This document shows positions 1-7,193 of a stretch of 11,627 bases of DNA, piece after piece. Below the pieces are notes generated by a model that was given only the letters and a program-made list of their open reading frames with translations, did no database searches and had not been told where the DNA came from. Each line of letters starts with the position of its first letter. The first letter of the stretch is position 1. The DNA comes from Campylobacterales bacterium (GTDB taxonomy: Bacteria; Campylobacterota; Campylobacteria; Campylobacterales; QNZT01), in NCBI GenBank assembly GCA_015663225.1, contig DQSO01000033.1, forward strand, positions 1-11,627. Direction: 5' to 3'. The position numbers were made by a program, and so were the translations under genes.

Positions 1-396
1 ATGGTAAATGATTTAGTATCTGATGCTCTTACAAGAATAAGAAATGCATCAATGAGAAAACTAGAAGTAACAACTCTTCTATATTCTAGACTTGTAGAGT
101 CTGTAGTTAAAATATTTCAAGAAAAAGGTTATATTGAAAGTTTTAGCATAATAGAAGATGGAAATAAGAAGTTTATAAAAGTTATACTTAAGTATGATGA
201 CAACGGTAATACTGTGATCAGCGAACTTAAAAAGATTTCAAAACCAGGTAGAAGAGTTTATAAACCTGCAAATGAAATTAAAAAGTTTAAAAATGGTTAT
301 GGAACTATTATAGTTAGTACTTCAAAAGGTGTACTTAGCAATGACGATGCTCACAAAGAAGGTATTGGTGGCGAAGTTATTTGTAGTATCTGGTAG
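1..396 (+). CDS. rpsH: 30S ribosomal protein S8
   Basis: S8 binds the central domain of 16S rRNA and is a primary assembly protein of the small subunit; in E. coli it also represses spc operon translation. The 131-residue product has the usual family length. It opens with the S8 pattern [13 protein letters not shown] and ends with the S8 signature region [20 protein letters not shown] (about residues 106-125). The ATG is the first base of the window, so the ribosome binding site and the upstream spc genes are not visible. An earlier start cannot be excluded formally, but the N-terminus matches the family. It is the first visible gene of the spc block and is followed by a 57-base gap before rplF. 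Confidence 0.97.
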   Translation: MVNDLVSDALTRIRNASMRKLEVTTLLYSRLVESVVKIFQEKGYIESFSIIEDGNKKFIKVILKYDDNGNTVISELKKISKPGRRVYKPANEIKKFKNGYGTIIVSTSKGVLSNDDAHKEGIGGEVICSIW

Positions 397-403
397 AAAA
401 TAT

Positions 404-434
404 TTTACGGCATTCGATGAAATCGTAAATCGTA
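404..434 (+). promoter_or_regulatory. Weak alternative hairpins in the rpsH-rplF gap
   Basis: The 57 bases between rpsH and rplF form the longest gap inside the spc block here. TTTACG (404-409) is complementary to CGTAAA (424-429). A competing CGAT (415-418) / ATCG (422-425) hairpin lies inside it, and ATCGTA is repeated at 422-427 and 429-434. The stems are short and there is no U-tract, so this is not a terminator. It could be a processing or translational control site, or chance. Confidence 0.25.
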
Positions 435-453
435 GACAAGTAAAAGGAAATAT

Positions 454-990
454 ATGTCAAGAATTGGTAAACAACCAGTTACTATACCAAGTGGTATAGA
501 TGTAAGTTTAGACGGTAATGTTTTAACTTTCAAAAAAGGTAGTGTATCTAAGGTTTTAGATACTAAGGGTTTGGTTAGTGTTGCTATAGATGGTGATAAA
601 ATTAACTTTACACCTGTAGGTGATGATAGAAGTGCGAGTGCATTTTGGGGTACATTTAGAGCATTAGGACAAAACATTATTGTTGGTTTAACTGATGGTT
701 ATGTAAAAGTACTAGAGATTAACGGTGTTGGTTATAGAGCAGCTGTTAAAGGGAATGTATTAGAACTTCAACTAGGTTTTTCACACCCAGTTAATTATGA
801 GTTTCCAAAAGATGTTAGTATTGCAGTTGAAAAAAATGTAATAACTATCAAGGGTGATGACAAACAAGTTATTGGACAAATCGCAGCTGAGATAAGAGCA
901 TTCAGACCACCAGAGCCGTACAAAGGTAAAGGTGTTAAGTATATGGAAGAAGTTATTATCAGAAAAGCTGGTAAGACAGCTGGTAAGTAG
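454..990 (+). CDS. rplF: 50S ribosomal protein L6
   Basis: L6 sits near the factor-binding site of the large subunit and contacts 23S rRNA close to the sarcin-ricin loop. The 178-residue product has the usual bacterial length, begins MSRIGKQPV as the family does, and carries the C-terminal signature [12 protein letters not shown] (about residues 152-163) within a two-repeat L6 fold. A good Shine-Dalgarno, AAGGAA at 444-449, precedes the ATG by four bases and supports this start. It lies between rpsH and rplR in the conserved spc order, with only eight bases before rplR. Confidence 0.97.
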   Translation: MSRIGKQPVTIPSGIDVSLDGNVLTFKKGSVSKVLDTKGLVSVAIDGDKINFTPVGDDRSASAFWGTFRALGQNIIVGLTDGYVKVLEINGVGYRAAVKGNVLELQLGFSHPVNYEFPKDVSIAVEKNVITIKGDDKQVIGQIAAEIRAFRPPEPYKGKGVKYMEEVIIRKAGKTAGK

Positions 991-998
991 GGGTAGAT

Positions 999-1355
999 AT
1001 GAGAACTAAATTATTAAAACAAAAAAATGCTTTAAAAGCAAGAAGAGTTAGAAGAGTTAGGGCTAAGATTCACGGAACTACTGATATGCCAAGAGTTGCT
1101 ATTTTTAAATCAAATAGATTTCTATATGCTCAAGCAATTGACGATGTTAGTGCAACTACACTAGCAAGTGTAGATGGTAAAAAACTAGGTTTTAAAGCAA
1201 ATAAAGAAGCAGCTGTAAATGTTGCAAAAGTTTTTGCAGATACTCTAAAAGAAAAAGGTATCGAAAAAGTTGTTTATGACAGAAGAGGTAACATCTATCA
1301 TGGTGTTATAGCTACATTTGCTGATGCACTAAGAGATAACGGAATCAAACTATAA
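999..1355 (+). CDS. rplR: 50S ribosomal protein L18
   Basis: L18 binds 5S rRNA and helps anchor it in the central protuberance of the large subunit. The product is 118 residues, as expected. It has a highly basic N-terminal tail ([16 protein letters not shown]) followed by the L18 core, ending with the family motif [20 protein letters not shown] near the C-terminus. A GGGG stretch from 990 to 993 just after the rplF stop can serve as ribosome binding site for the ATG at 999. Order rplF-rplR-rpsE is the standard spc arrangement. Confidence 0.97.
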   Translation: MRTKLLKQKNALKARRVRRVRAKIHGTTDMPRVAIFKSNRFLYAQAIDDVSATTLASVDGKKLGFKANKEAAVNVAKVFADTLKEKGIEKVVYDRRGNIYHGVIATFADALRDNGIKL

Positions 1356-1365
1356 GGTTTAATGA

Positions 1366-1809
1366 ATGCAAAATATAAATAGAGAAGACTTCGAAGAAGT
1401 AATCGTAAATATTGGTAGAGTTACTAAAGTTGTAAAAGGTGGTAGAAGATTTAGATTTACTGCTTTAGTAGTTATTGGGAATAAAAATGGAATTATTGGT
1501 TACGGAACAGGTAAAGCAAAAGAAGTTCCTGATGCAATTAAAAAAGGTGTTGATGATGCATTTAAAAACTTGCTTAAAGTAAATGTTAAAAATGCAACTA
1601 TCGCTCATGACATTGAAGTAAAATATGGTGCGAGTAGAGTACTATTGAAACCAGCTAGTGAAGGTACAGGTGTAATTGCCGGTGGTGCAATGAGACCAGT
1701 TTTAGAGCTTGCAGGAATTAAAGATATTCTAACTAAGTCATTAGGCTCAAATAATCCAAACAATCTTGTTCGTGCAACTGTTGATGCACTTACAAAGATT
1801 AAATCATAA
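1366..1809 (+). CDS. rpsE: 30S ribosomal protein S5
   Basis: S5 lies at the mRNA entry side of the small subunit and affects decoding accuracy. The 147-residue product shows the S5 double-stranded-RNA-binding-like N-domain ([18 protein letters not shown], about residues 26-43, then [14 protein letters not shown]) and the C-terminal domain ([20 protein letters not shown], about residues 88-107). It is shorter than the 166-residue E. coli protein because the N-terminus is brief. Two ATGs lie close together; the one at 1362 is out of frame and stops after six codons, so 1366 is the start. It is preceded by AAGG at 1354-1357. It is followed directly by rplO, with no rpmD between. Confidence 0.97.
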   Translation: MQNINREDFEEVIVNIGRVTKVVKGGRRFRFTALVVIGNKNGIIGYGTGKAKEVPDAIKKGVDDAFKNLLKVNVKNATIAHDIEVKYGASRVLLKPASEGTGVIAGGAMRPVLELAGIKDILTKSLGSNNPNNLVRATVDALTKIKS

Positions 1810-1818
1810 GGACATAAA

Positions 1819-2220
1819 ATGGCACTTAACAATTTAAGCCCAGCTGATGGTTCTATTAAAAATAGAAAAAGAGTAGGTAGAGGTCAAGGTAGTGGTATGG
1901 GTAAGACTGCTTCAAGAGGTAGTAATGGTCAAAAAAGTAGAAGTGGTTATAGTAGAAAAAGAGGTTTTGAAGGTGGACAAATGCCACTTCAAGGTAGACT
2001 TCCAAAAGTTGGTTTTAGCTCAAGAGTAGTTAAGCCTTATGTTATTAATGTTGTAAATAACACTAAAGTTGCAGAACTTGCTGAGATTACAATGGAGAGT
2101 ATAGGTGCAGTTCATAAACTTCCTGCATCAACTGTAAAAGTTAAACTTATTGGTGCTACTGCTAAAGATTTAGCATCAAAAATTAAAGATGAAAACGTAA
2201 GTTACACTGGTAAAGAGTAA
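1819..2220 (+). CDS. rplO: 50S ribosomal protein L15
   Basis: L15 is a late assembly protein of the large subunit. The 133-residue product has the typical N-terminal extension rich in Gly, Arg and Ser (about residues 17-55, for example [15 protein letters not shown] and [20 protein letters not shown]), which threads into 23S rRNA, followed by a compact globular C-domain. AAGGA at 1808-1812 overlaps the rpsE stop and is well spaced from the ATG. In many bacteria rpmD (L30) separates rpsE and rplO; here only nine bases do. The stop is two bases from the secY start. Confidence 0.97.
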   Translation: MALNNLSPADGSIKNRKRVGRGQGSGMGKTASRGSNGQKSRSGYSRKRGFEGGQMPLQGRLPKVGFSSRVVKPYVINVVNNTKVAELAEITMESIGAVHKLPASTVKVKLIGATAKDLASKIKDENVSYTGKE

Positions 2221-2222
2221 TT

Positions 2223-3482
2223 ATGAATAAAGAATTAACAAACAAGATACTGATCACTCTTGCTTTCTTGTTTGCTTATAGAATTCTTTCTTACATACCA
2301 GTTCCTGGAGTAAATATCGATATAATTGCAGCATTTTTTGACTCAAATTCAGATAATGCTCTAGGAATGGTAAATATGTTCAGTGGTAATGCTGTTGGTA
2401 GATTTAGTATAATATCTTTGGGTATTATGCCATATATCACAGCTTCTATCATAATGGAACTTCTCGCAGCAACATTTCCAGCTCTCGGACAGATGAAAAA
2501 AGAGAGAGATGGTATGACTAAATATATGCAAATTATTAGATATGCAACTGTAGTAATCACAATTGTTCAAGCTATCGGTATTTCAATGGGTCTTCAAACT
2601 CTAGGGAGCGGTGGTCAAAGTGCAGTTATGATTGATATGAGTCTATTTGTACCAATAGCAGCAGCTTCAATGTTAACAGGAACTATGCTTCTTATGTGGA
2701 TTGGTGAACAGATAACTCAAAAAGGTATTGGTAATGGTATATCACTAATTATCTTTGCAGGTATTGTATCTGCTATGCCTAGTGCAATTGGTGGAACTAT
2801 AAATCTTCTTAATAGTGGCGAGATTAACTTCTTGGTAATTATTGGAATCTTAGTAGTTGTACTTATTACTATTGGTGTTATTATCTATATAGAACTTGGT
2901 GAGAGAAGAATTCCTATTTCATATTCTAGAAAGACTATGATGCAAAATCAAAATAAGAGAGTTATGAATTATATTCCTATTAAGGTTAACCTTAGTGGTG
3001 TAATCCCAGCTATATTCGCATCTGCTATACTGATGATGCCAACAACTCTTATGAGTGGTAGTACAAATCCTACTATTCAATATATATCAGATATTCTTAG
3101 TCCTAGTGGCTATTTGTATAATGTTATGATGTTTTTAGGTGTTGTGTTTTTTGCATTTTTCTATGCATCAATTACATTTAATGCAAAAGATATATCTGAA
3201 AATCTAAAAAAACAGGGTGGATTTATACCAGGAGTTAGACCTGGAAAATCTACAAGTGAATTTTTGAATGAAGTTGCAAGTAGACTAACCGTGAGTGGTG
3301 CAATCTACTTAGGACTTATTTCAACTCTTCCAATGCTATTTGTCAAGATGATGGGTGTCCCATTTTATTTTGGTGGTGTAGCAGTTTTGATTGTAGTACA
3401 AGTTGCACTTGATGCTATGAGAAAAATAGAAGCTCAAATATATATGGGCAAATATAAAACACTAAATGCTGTCGGACTCTAA
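2223..3482 (+). CDS. secY: Protein translocase subunit SecY
   Basis: SecY is the channel-forming subunit of the SecYEG translocon in the inner membrane and exports or inserts unfolded proteins with SecA or ribosomes. The 419-residue product has ten predicted membrane segments (about 7-27, plug/TM2 48-84, 105-124, 140-163, 171-193, 202-224, 258-275, 300-319, 358-377, 379-398). Recognisable SecY motifs are SLGIMPYITASIIMELL (TM2), GERRIPISYSRK (about 226-237, cytoplasmic loop 4) and GGFIPGVRPG (about 332-341, loop 5 with the conserved Arg339). The ATG comes two bases after rplO; the only nearby purine-rich element, AAAGAG in the rplO end, suggests translational coupling. It is slightly shorter than the E. 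coli protein, as is common. Confidence 0.98.
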   Translation: MNKELTNKILITLAFLFAYRILSYIPVPGVNIDIIAAFFDSNSDNALGMVNMFSGNAVGRFSIISLGIMPYITASIIMELLAATFPALGQMKKERDGMTKYMQIIRYATVVITIVQAIGISMGLQTLGSGGQSAVMIDMSLFVPIAAASMLTGTMLLMWIGEQITQKGIGNGISLIIFAGIVSAMPSAIGGTINLLNSGEINFLVIIGILVVVLITIGVIIYIELGERRIPISYSRKTMMQNQNKRVMNYIPIKVNLSGVIPAIFASAILMMPTTLMSGSTNPTIQYISDILSPSGYLYNVMMFLGVVFFAFFYASITFNAKDISENLKKQGGFIPGVRPGKSTSEFLNEVASRLTVSGAIYLGLISTLPMLFVKMMGVPFYFGGVAVLIVVQVALDAMRKIEAQIYMGKYKTLNAVGL

Positions 3483-3485
3483 AGC

Positions 3486-4244
3486 GTGGCGATAGCTATT
3501 AGAAAACCCTTAGAGATACAAATGCTAAGGGTTTCCAATAAACTTGTAGCGCAAACACTTCAACACTTAAAAACTTTTATTCAACCTGGAATGAGCTTGA
3601 AAGAGATAAATCAGATGGGTGAAGAATATATCTATGCAAATGATGGTAGACCAGCTTTTAAAGGTCTATATGGTTTTCCATCAGGAGTTTGTACATCACT
3701 AAACAGTGTTGTAATTCATGGTGTTCCAGATGATACTAAAGTTAAAGATGGTGATATTCTAGGATTAGATATTGGTGTTGAGATTGATGGTTGGTATGGT
3801 GATGCTGCTATCACTATAGGTATTGGTGATATTTCTACTAAAGATCAAGAACTTATAGATTGCTCACGAGATGTTCTCTATGAAGCGATAGAGTTAATTA
3901 AGCCTGGAATGAGATTTAAAGAACTTACCTTGATACTACAAGAAGCTATTTTAAATAGAGGTTTTACCCCTTTGCTTGGTTTTTGTGGTCATGGGATTGG
4001 AAAAAAACCGCATGAAGAGCCAGAAATACCAAACTATCTTGTGGGTAACAATCCAAAACAAGGTCCAAAGATTAAAAATGGAATGGTTTTTTGTCTCGAA
4101 CCGATGATATGTCAAAAGAGTGGAAAAGCAGAGATACTTGATGATAAGTGGTCTGTTGTAAGTGAAGATGGGTTAAGAAGTAGTCACTACGAACATACAG
4201 TAGCAGTGATAAATAATAAAGCTGAGATACTCTCAGAACTATAA
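3486..4244 (+). CDS. map: Type I methionine aminopeptidase
   Basis: The enzyme removes the initiator methionine from nascent proteins in the cytoplasm using a di-metal centre. The 252-residue product has all expected ligands of the pita-bread fold: Asp95 (LDIG), Asp106 (GDAAIT), His169 (GHGIG), Glu205 (CLEP) and Glu236 (YEHTV), plus His78 and His176 that contact substrate. The start is GTG at 3486, three bases after the secY stop. It gives MAIAIRKPLEI, matching the family N-terminus, whereas the next ATG (codon 13) would cut into the domain. There is no strong Shine-Dalgarno, so coupling to secY is likely. The gene is in the same reading frame as secY, separated by TAA. A perfect hairpin lies over codons 7-17. 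Confidence 0.96.
   Translation: MAIAIRKPLEIQMLRVSNKLVAQTLQHLKTFIQPGMSLKEINQMGEEYIYANDGRPAFKGLYGFPSGVCTSLNSVVIHGVPDDTKVKDGDILGLDIGVEIDGWYGDAAITIGIGDISTKDQELIDCSRDVLYEAIELIKPGMRFKELTLILQEAILNRGFTPLLGFCGHGIGKKPHEEPEIPNYLVGNNPKQGPKIKNGMVFCLEPMICQKSGKAEILDDKWSVVSEDGLRSSHYEHTVAVINNKAEILSEL
3504..3534 (+). repeat. Perfect inverted repeat within the first codons of map
   Basis: AAACCCTTAG (3504-3513) is followed after eleven bases by its exact reverse complement CTAAGGGTTT (3525-3534). The resulting 10-bp stem begins 18 bases into the map coding sequence. There is no U-run beyond the TTT inside the stem, so a classical terminator is unlikely. It could restrain translation or RNase passage at the secY-map boundary. 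Confidence 0.75.
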
Positions 4245-4254
4245 GGAGTAATTA

Positions 4255-4473
4255 ATGGCAAAAGATGATGTTATTGAAATAGACGGTATTATAAAACAAG
4301 TTTTACCAAATGCCACTTTCAATGTTGAGTTAGAAAATGGTCATGTGGTACTTTGCCACATAGCAGGCAAGATGAGAATGCACTATATAAAGATTATGTT
4401 AGGTGATAAAGTTAAGGTTGAATTGACACCTTATAGTTTAGATAAGGGTAGAATTACTTTTAGATATAAGTAA
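4255..4473 (+). CDS. infA: Translation initiation factor IF-1
   Basis: IF-1 occupies the A site of the 30S subunit during initiation and cooperates with IF-2 and IF-3. The 72-residue product has exactly the common length and a complete single S1-like OB fold: [19 protein letters not shown], then [19 protein letters not shown], ending [10 protein letters not shown]. The Shine-Dalgarno TAAGGAG (4242-4248) overlaps the map stop and is among the best in the window. Placement after secY and map is the usual distal spc arrangement. After its stop comes the largest gap of the window, so it probably closes the first transcription unit or is followed by an internal promoter. Confidence 0.97.
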   Translation: MAKDDVIEIDGIIKQVLPNATFNVELENGHVVLCHIAGKMRMHYIKIMLGDKVKVELTPYSLDKGRITFRYK

Positions 4474-4493
4474 GCTTTAATAATCTTAAAGCT
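4473..4493 (+). terminator. Hairpin after infA, possible weak terminator or promoter-overlapping structure
   Basis: AGCTTTAA (4473-4480) and TTAAAGCT (4486-4493) form a perfect 8-bp stem with a five-base loop, beginning at the last base of the infA stop codon. It is AT-rich and lacks a T-run downstream, so it is at best a weak terminator. Its right arm shares the first T of the TATAAT box that follows. Confidence 0.4.
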
Positions 4494-4498
4494 ATAAT
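4493..4498 (+). promoter_or_regulatory. Candidate sigma-70 -10 box for the alpha operon
   Basis: A perfect TATAAT at 4493-4498 lies in the infA-rpmJ gap. No TTGACA-like -35 is seen at the right distance, which fits the Campylobacterota habit of relying on the -10 element. Transcription would start near 4505, giving a leader of about 134 bases before rpmJ. Confidence 0.5.
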
Positions 4499-4504
4499 GC
4501 AATG

Positions 4505-4638
4505 CTTTTGTGAGCGACGATACTAAAAGAAGAGTGCTTTAAAGTAGCATTTACACTAGTTTAAATCACTGGTTTACCGTTTTTCAGTAAACCTAATCGT
4601 TCGTTGTTTGTAAATACAAGATATTTTAGGAGATAGCG
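4505..4638 (+). ncRNA. Candidate structured 5' leader of the alpha operon
   Basis: Hand folding of the sequence before rpmJ gives three helices arranged as a three-way junction. P1 pairs 4513-4521 with 4596-4605 (nine pairs including one G-U, one bulged T at 4600). P2 pairs 4532-4538 with 4546-4552 (seven pairs, two G-U). P3 pairs GGTTTAC (4571-4577) perfectly with GTAAACC (4587-4593). CTAAAA (4523-4528) in the junction is complementary to TTTTAG (4624-4629), which overlaps the start of the rpmJ ribosome binding site, so a pseudoknot is possible. In E. coli, protein S4 represses the alpha operon through a pseudoknot leader before rpsM. Here rpsM is only three bases from rpmJ, so such a leader would have to sit upstream of rpmJ. 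Function is inferred; no family match was made. Confidence 0.4.
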
Positions 4639-4752
4639 ATGAAAGTAAGACCATCGGTTAAGAAAATATGTGATGATTGTAAAATCATTAAAAGAAGAGG
4701 TGCAGTTAGAGTAATCTGCAAAAACCCAAAACATAAACAGAGACAAGGATAA
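4639..4752 (+). CDS. rpmJ: 50S ribosomal protein L36
   Basis: L36 is the smallest large-subunit protein. This 37-residue open frame starts [14 protein letters not shown] and ends in [10 protein letters not shown], matching the family length. It has the complete zinc-ribbon ligand set Cys11, Cys14, Cys27, His32, so it is the zinc-binding form. The Shine-Dalgarno AGGAGA (4628-4633) lies five bases before the ATG. It is separated from rpsM by three bases, and its last codons hold the rpsM ribosome binding site, so the two are almost certainly co-translated. It is the first gene after the candidate promoter and structured leader. Confidence 0.96.
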   Translation: MKVRPSVKKICDDCKIIKRRGAVRVICKNPKHKQRQG

Positions 4753-4755
4753 TTT

Positions 4756-5118
4756 ATGGCTAGGATTTCAGGTGTAGATTTACCGAAGAAAAAGAGAGTT
4801 GAATATGGCTTAACTTATATTTTCGGAATAGGGTTAAAAAGTTCAAGAGATATTTTAAATAAAGTTGGAATTTCTTTAGATACAAGAGTACATGAGTTAA
4901 GTGAAACTGATGCTGCTGCTATAAGACAAGAGATTCAAGAGAACTATCAAGTTGAAGGTGATCTTAGAAAAAAAGTTTCTATGGATATTAAATCTCTTAT
5001 GGATTTAGGTAGCTATAGAGGTATTAGACACAGACGTGGACTTCCTGTAAGAGGACAAAAAACTAAAACAAATGCAAGAACAAGAAAAGGCCGAAAAAAG
5101 ACGGTCGGTTCAGCATAA
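4756..5118 (+). CDS. rpsM: 30S ribosomal protein S13
   Basis: S13 is in the head of the small subunit, contacts the P-site tRNA and forms bridges to the large subunit. The 120-residue product begins [10 protein letters not shown], has the helix-two-turns-helix region ([14 protein letters not shown], about residues 21-34), and carries the C-terminal signature [20 protein letters not shown] (residues 91-110) with a basic tail. The ribosome binding site AAGGAT (4745-4750) overlaps the end of rpmJ. Order rpmJ-rpsM-rpsK-rpsD-rpoA-rplQ is the classical alpha operon. Confidence 0.98.
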   Translation: MARISGVDLPKKKRVEYGLTYIFGIGLKSSRDILNKVGISLDTRVHELSETDAAAIRQEIQENYQVEGDLRKKVSMDIKSLMDLGSYRGIRHRRGLPVRGQKTKTNARTRKGRKKTVGSA

Positions 5119-5132
5119 GAGGGATTTAGATT

Positions 5133-5525
5133 ATGGCAAAAAGAAAAGTAACTAGAAAAAAAGTAGCTAAGAAAAATATAGCTAAAGGTATAGTCCATAT
5201 AGCTGCTACATTTAACAATACAATGATAACTGTAACAGATGAGATGGGTAATGCTATCGCATGGAGTAGTGCAGGTGGTCTTGGATTTAAAGGTAGTAAA
5301 AAATCAACTCCTTATGCGGCACAACAAGCTGTTGATGATGTAATGGCAAAAGCTATGGAACATGGTATAAAAGAAGTTGGTATAAAAGTTCAAGGACCAG
5401 GTTCTGGGCGAGATACTGCTGTAAAAAGCGTTGGTGCAGTTGAAGGTCTTAAAATCTTGTTTTTAAAAGATGTAACACCACTTGCTCATAATGGTTGTAG
5501 ACCACCAAAACGAAGAAGAGTGTAG
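5133..5525 (+). CDS. rpsK: 30S ribosomal protein S11
   Basis: S11 is on the platform of the small subunit near the Shine-Dalgarno helix. The 130-residue product has a basic N-terminal tail ([15 protein letters not shown]), the core [17 protein letters not shown] (about residues 24-40) and the S11 C-terminal signature including GPGSGRDTA (88-96) and [18 protein letters not shown] (113-130). AGAGGGA at about 5118-5124, directly after the rpsM stop, is a good ribosome binding site for the ATG. Nothing is unusual. Confidence 0.98.
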   Translation: MAKRKVTRKKVAKKNIAKGIVHIAATFNNTMITVTDEMGNAIAWSSAGGLGFKGSKKSTPYAAQQAVDDVMAKAMEHGIKEVGIKVQGPGSGRDTAVKSVGAVEGLKILFLKDVTPLAHNGCRPPKRRRV

Positions 5526-5534
5526 GGGATATAG

Positions 5535-6161
5535 ATGGCTAGATATACAGGACCAGTAGAGAAAATAGAGAGAAGATTAGGTGTTTCACTAGGACTTAAA
5601 GGTGAGAGAAGATTAGCAGGTAAAAGTGCTATTGATAAAAGACCATATGCTCCAGGGCAACACGGTCAAAGAAGAACTAAGATCAGCGAGTATGGGCTTC
5701 AACTAAGAGAGAAACAAAAAGCTAAGTTCATGTACGGTGTAAGTGAAAAACAATTTAGAAGACTTTTTGGTGATGCAAATAGAATGGCTGGTAATACAGG
5801 TTCTAATCTTATACTATTACTAGAGAAAAGACTTGATAATGTAGTTTACAGAATGGGTTTTGCAACAACTAGAGCATTTGCTAGACAACTTGTAACTCAT
5901 GGACACTTTTTAGTAGATGGTAAAAAAGTTGATATTCCTTCATACAGAGTAAAACCTGGACAAAAAATTGAAGTTAAAGAGAAATCAAAAAGTAATCCTC
6001 AAATAGTTAGAGCAGGTGAATTAACAGCTCAAACTGGTATATCTGCTTGGGTAGATGTTGAGATTGATAAAGGTTACGGAATATTTACAAGACTTCCTGA
6101 ACGTGAAGAAGTTGTTATTCCTATTGAAGAGAGATTGATAGTTGAGTTATATTCAAAATAA
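5535..6161 (+). CDS. rpsD: 30S ribosomal protein S4 (cysteine-free form)
   Basis: S4 nucleates assembly of the 30S body by binding the 5' domain of 16S rRNA, and in E. coli it represses its own operon. The 208-residue product shows [16 protein letters not shown], then [13 protein letters not shown] (35-47), and a complete S4 RNA-binding domain (about 97-160, with [24 protein letters not shown] and [12 protein letters not shown]). It contains no cysteine, so it is the zinc-independent form, unlike the zinc-type L36 upstream. The Shine-Dalgarno AGGGGA (5524-5529) overlaps the rpsK stop. It is a plausible ligand for the leader before rpmJ, by analogy only. Confidence 0.98.
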   Translation: MARYTGPVEKIERRLGVSLGLKGERRLAGKSAIDKRPYAPGQHGQRRTKISEYGLQLREKQKAKFMYGVSEKQFRRLFGDANRMAGNTGSNLILLLEKRLDNVVYRMGFATTRAFARQLVTHGHFLVDGKKVDIPSYRVKPGQKIEVKEKSKSNPQIVRAGELTAQTGISAWVDVEIDKGYGIFTRLPEREEVVIPIEERLIVELYSK

Positions 6162-6177
6162 GCATAAAGGGTAGACA

Positions 6178-7191
6178 ATGAAAAAAATAAGCACATCTTT
6201 ATACATGCCACATGAAATTGAGATTGAGAAGATTGATGATAGAAGAGTTAAGATCTCAACTTACCCTTTTCAATCAGGTTTTGCTGTAACAGTTGCACAC
6301 CCTTTAAGAAGACTATTATTAGGATCTTCTGCTGGATATGCAGTAACTGCAATAAAAATAGATGGTGTAACTCATGAGTTTGATAGCATAAGAGGTATGC
6401 TTGAAGATGTTGCACTATTTATTTTAAACCTGAAAAATCTTAGATTTAAAATAAAAAATGAATCAAATAAAATAGAGGTTTCTTACTCATTTACTGGTTA
6501 TAAAGAGATAGTAGGAAGTGATTTAGAAAATGATTCAATTGAAGTTGTAACACCAGAAGGTTATTTAGCAACAATCAGTGAAGATGCAGAGGTTAATTTT
6601 TCAATAGTTATAGAAAAAGGTATTGGTTATGTACCTAGTGAAGACTTTAGAGATAATATTGCTGAAGAATATATAGCGATTGATGCATTTTTTACACCAG
6701 TAAAAAAAGCTGTATACTCAATAGAGAATATGCTAGTTGAAGATGATCCTACTTATGAAAAGGTAATTTTTGATGTTGTAACTGACGGTCAAGTTGATCC
6801 TGTTGATGCTTTTAAAGAAGCTGTAGAGGCAATGAATGGTCAAATAGCTATATTTAGTAAAACTATGAATATTGACTTATTGACACCGCATGATGACTTT
6901 AGTAACTCACTTGATATGCAAAAACTACTTCAAAGTGTTGAGGGTCTTACTCTTAGTGCTAGAAGTTTTAATTGCCTTGATCGTGCAGAGATTAAGTTTA
7001 TTGGTGAACTTTCAATGATGGGTGAATTAGAGTTAAAAGGTTTAAAAAACTTAGGTAAAAAATCTTTTGAAGAAATTACAAGTAAATTAGAAGCATTAGG
7101 CTTCCCTGTTGGATATAAATTTGACCCAGATTTCTTAAGAAACTTGAGTCTCAAAATCCAAGAGTTAAAAAATAAAACACAAGAGGCATAA
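6178..7191 (+). CDS. rpoA: DNA-directed RNA polymerase subunit alpha
   Basis: Alpha dimerises to start RNA polymerase assembly and its C-terminal domain contacts UP elements and activators. The 337-residue product has an N-terminal domain (about 1-235) with [16 protein letters not shown] (41-56), containing Arg45 at the conserved assembly position. E. coli has GNALRR here; as I recall, HPLRR is usual in Campylobacterota. The C-terminal domain (about 250-310) keeps DNA-contact residues Arg262, Asn265, Cys266, Gly293, Lys295, Ser296 and Glu299 in SARSFNCL and [10 protein letters not shown], so UP-element recognition is probably intact. AAAGGG (6166-6171) precedes the ATG by six bases. The next gene, rplQ, starts two bases after the stop. 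Confidence 0.98.
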   Translation: MKKISTSLYMPHEIEIEKIDDRRVKISTYPFQSGFAVTVAHPLRRLLLGSSAGYAVTAIKIDGVTHEFDSIRGMLEDVALFILNLKNLRFKIKNESNKIEVSYSFTGYKEIVGSDLENDSIEVVTPEGYLATISEDAEVNFSIVIEKGIGYVPSEDFRDNIAEEYIAIDAFFTPVKKAVYSIENMLVEDDPTYEKVIFDVVTDGQVDPVDAFKEAVEAMNGQIAIFSKTMNIDLLTPHDDFSNSLDMQKLLQSVEGLTLSARSFNCLDRAEIKFIGELSMMGELELKGLKNLGKKSFEEITSKLEALGFPVGYKFDPDFLRNLSLKIQELKNKTQEA

Positions 7192-7193
7192 TA

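Noticed and set aside
405..677. Minus-strand frame of 90 codons over rplF
   Set aside because: It is a shadow of rplF: no recognisable domain and no gene context.
1605..1832. Minus-strand frame of 75 codons over rpsE
   Set aside because: It lies wholly opposite rpsE and the rplO start and has no recognisable features.
2291..2570. Two overlapping minus-strand frames (89 and 69 codons) over secY
   Set aside because: Both are opposite the membrane-rich secY coding region; the hydrophobic composition is a by-product of it.
3480..3488. Possible SecY-Map fusion by stop read-through, since both genes share a frame
   Set aside because: A TAA separates them, the Map N-terminus begins properly at GTG 3486, and one in three adjacent genes shares a frame by chance.
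4561..4746. Minus-strand frame of 61 codons over the infA-rpmJ gap and rpmJ
   Set aside because: It covers the true rpmJ gene on the other strand, and its composition (Phe/Tyr/Asn-rich) shows no protein family.
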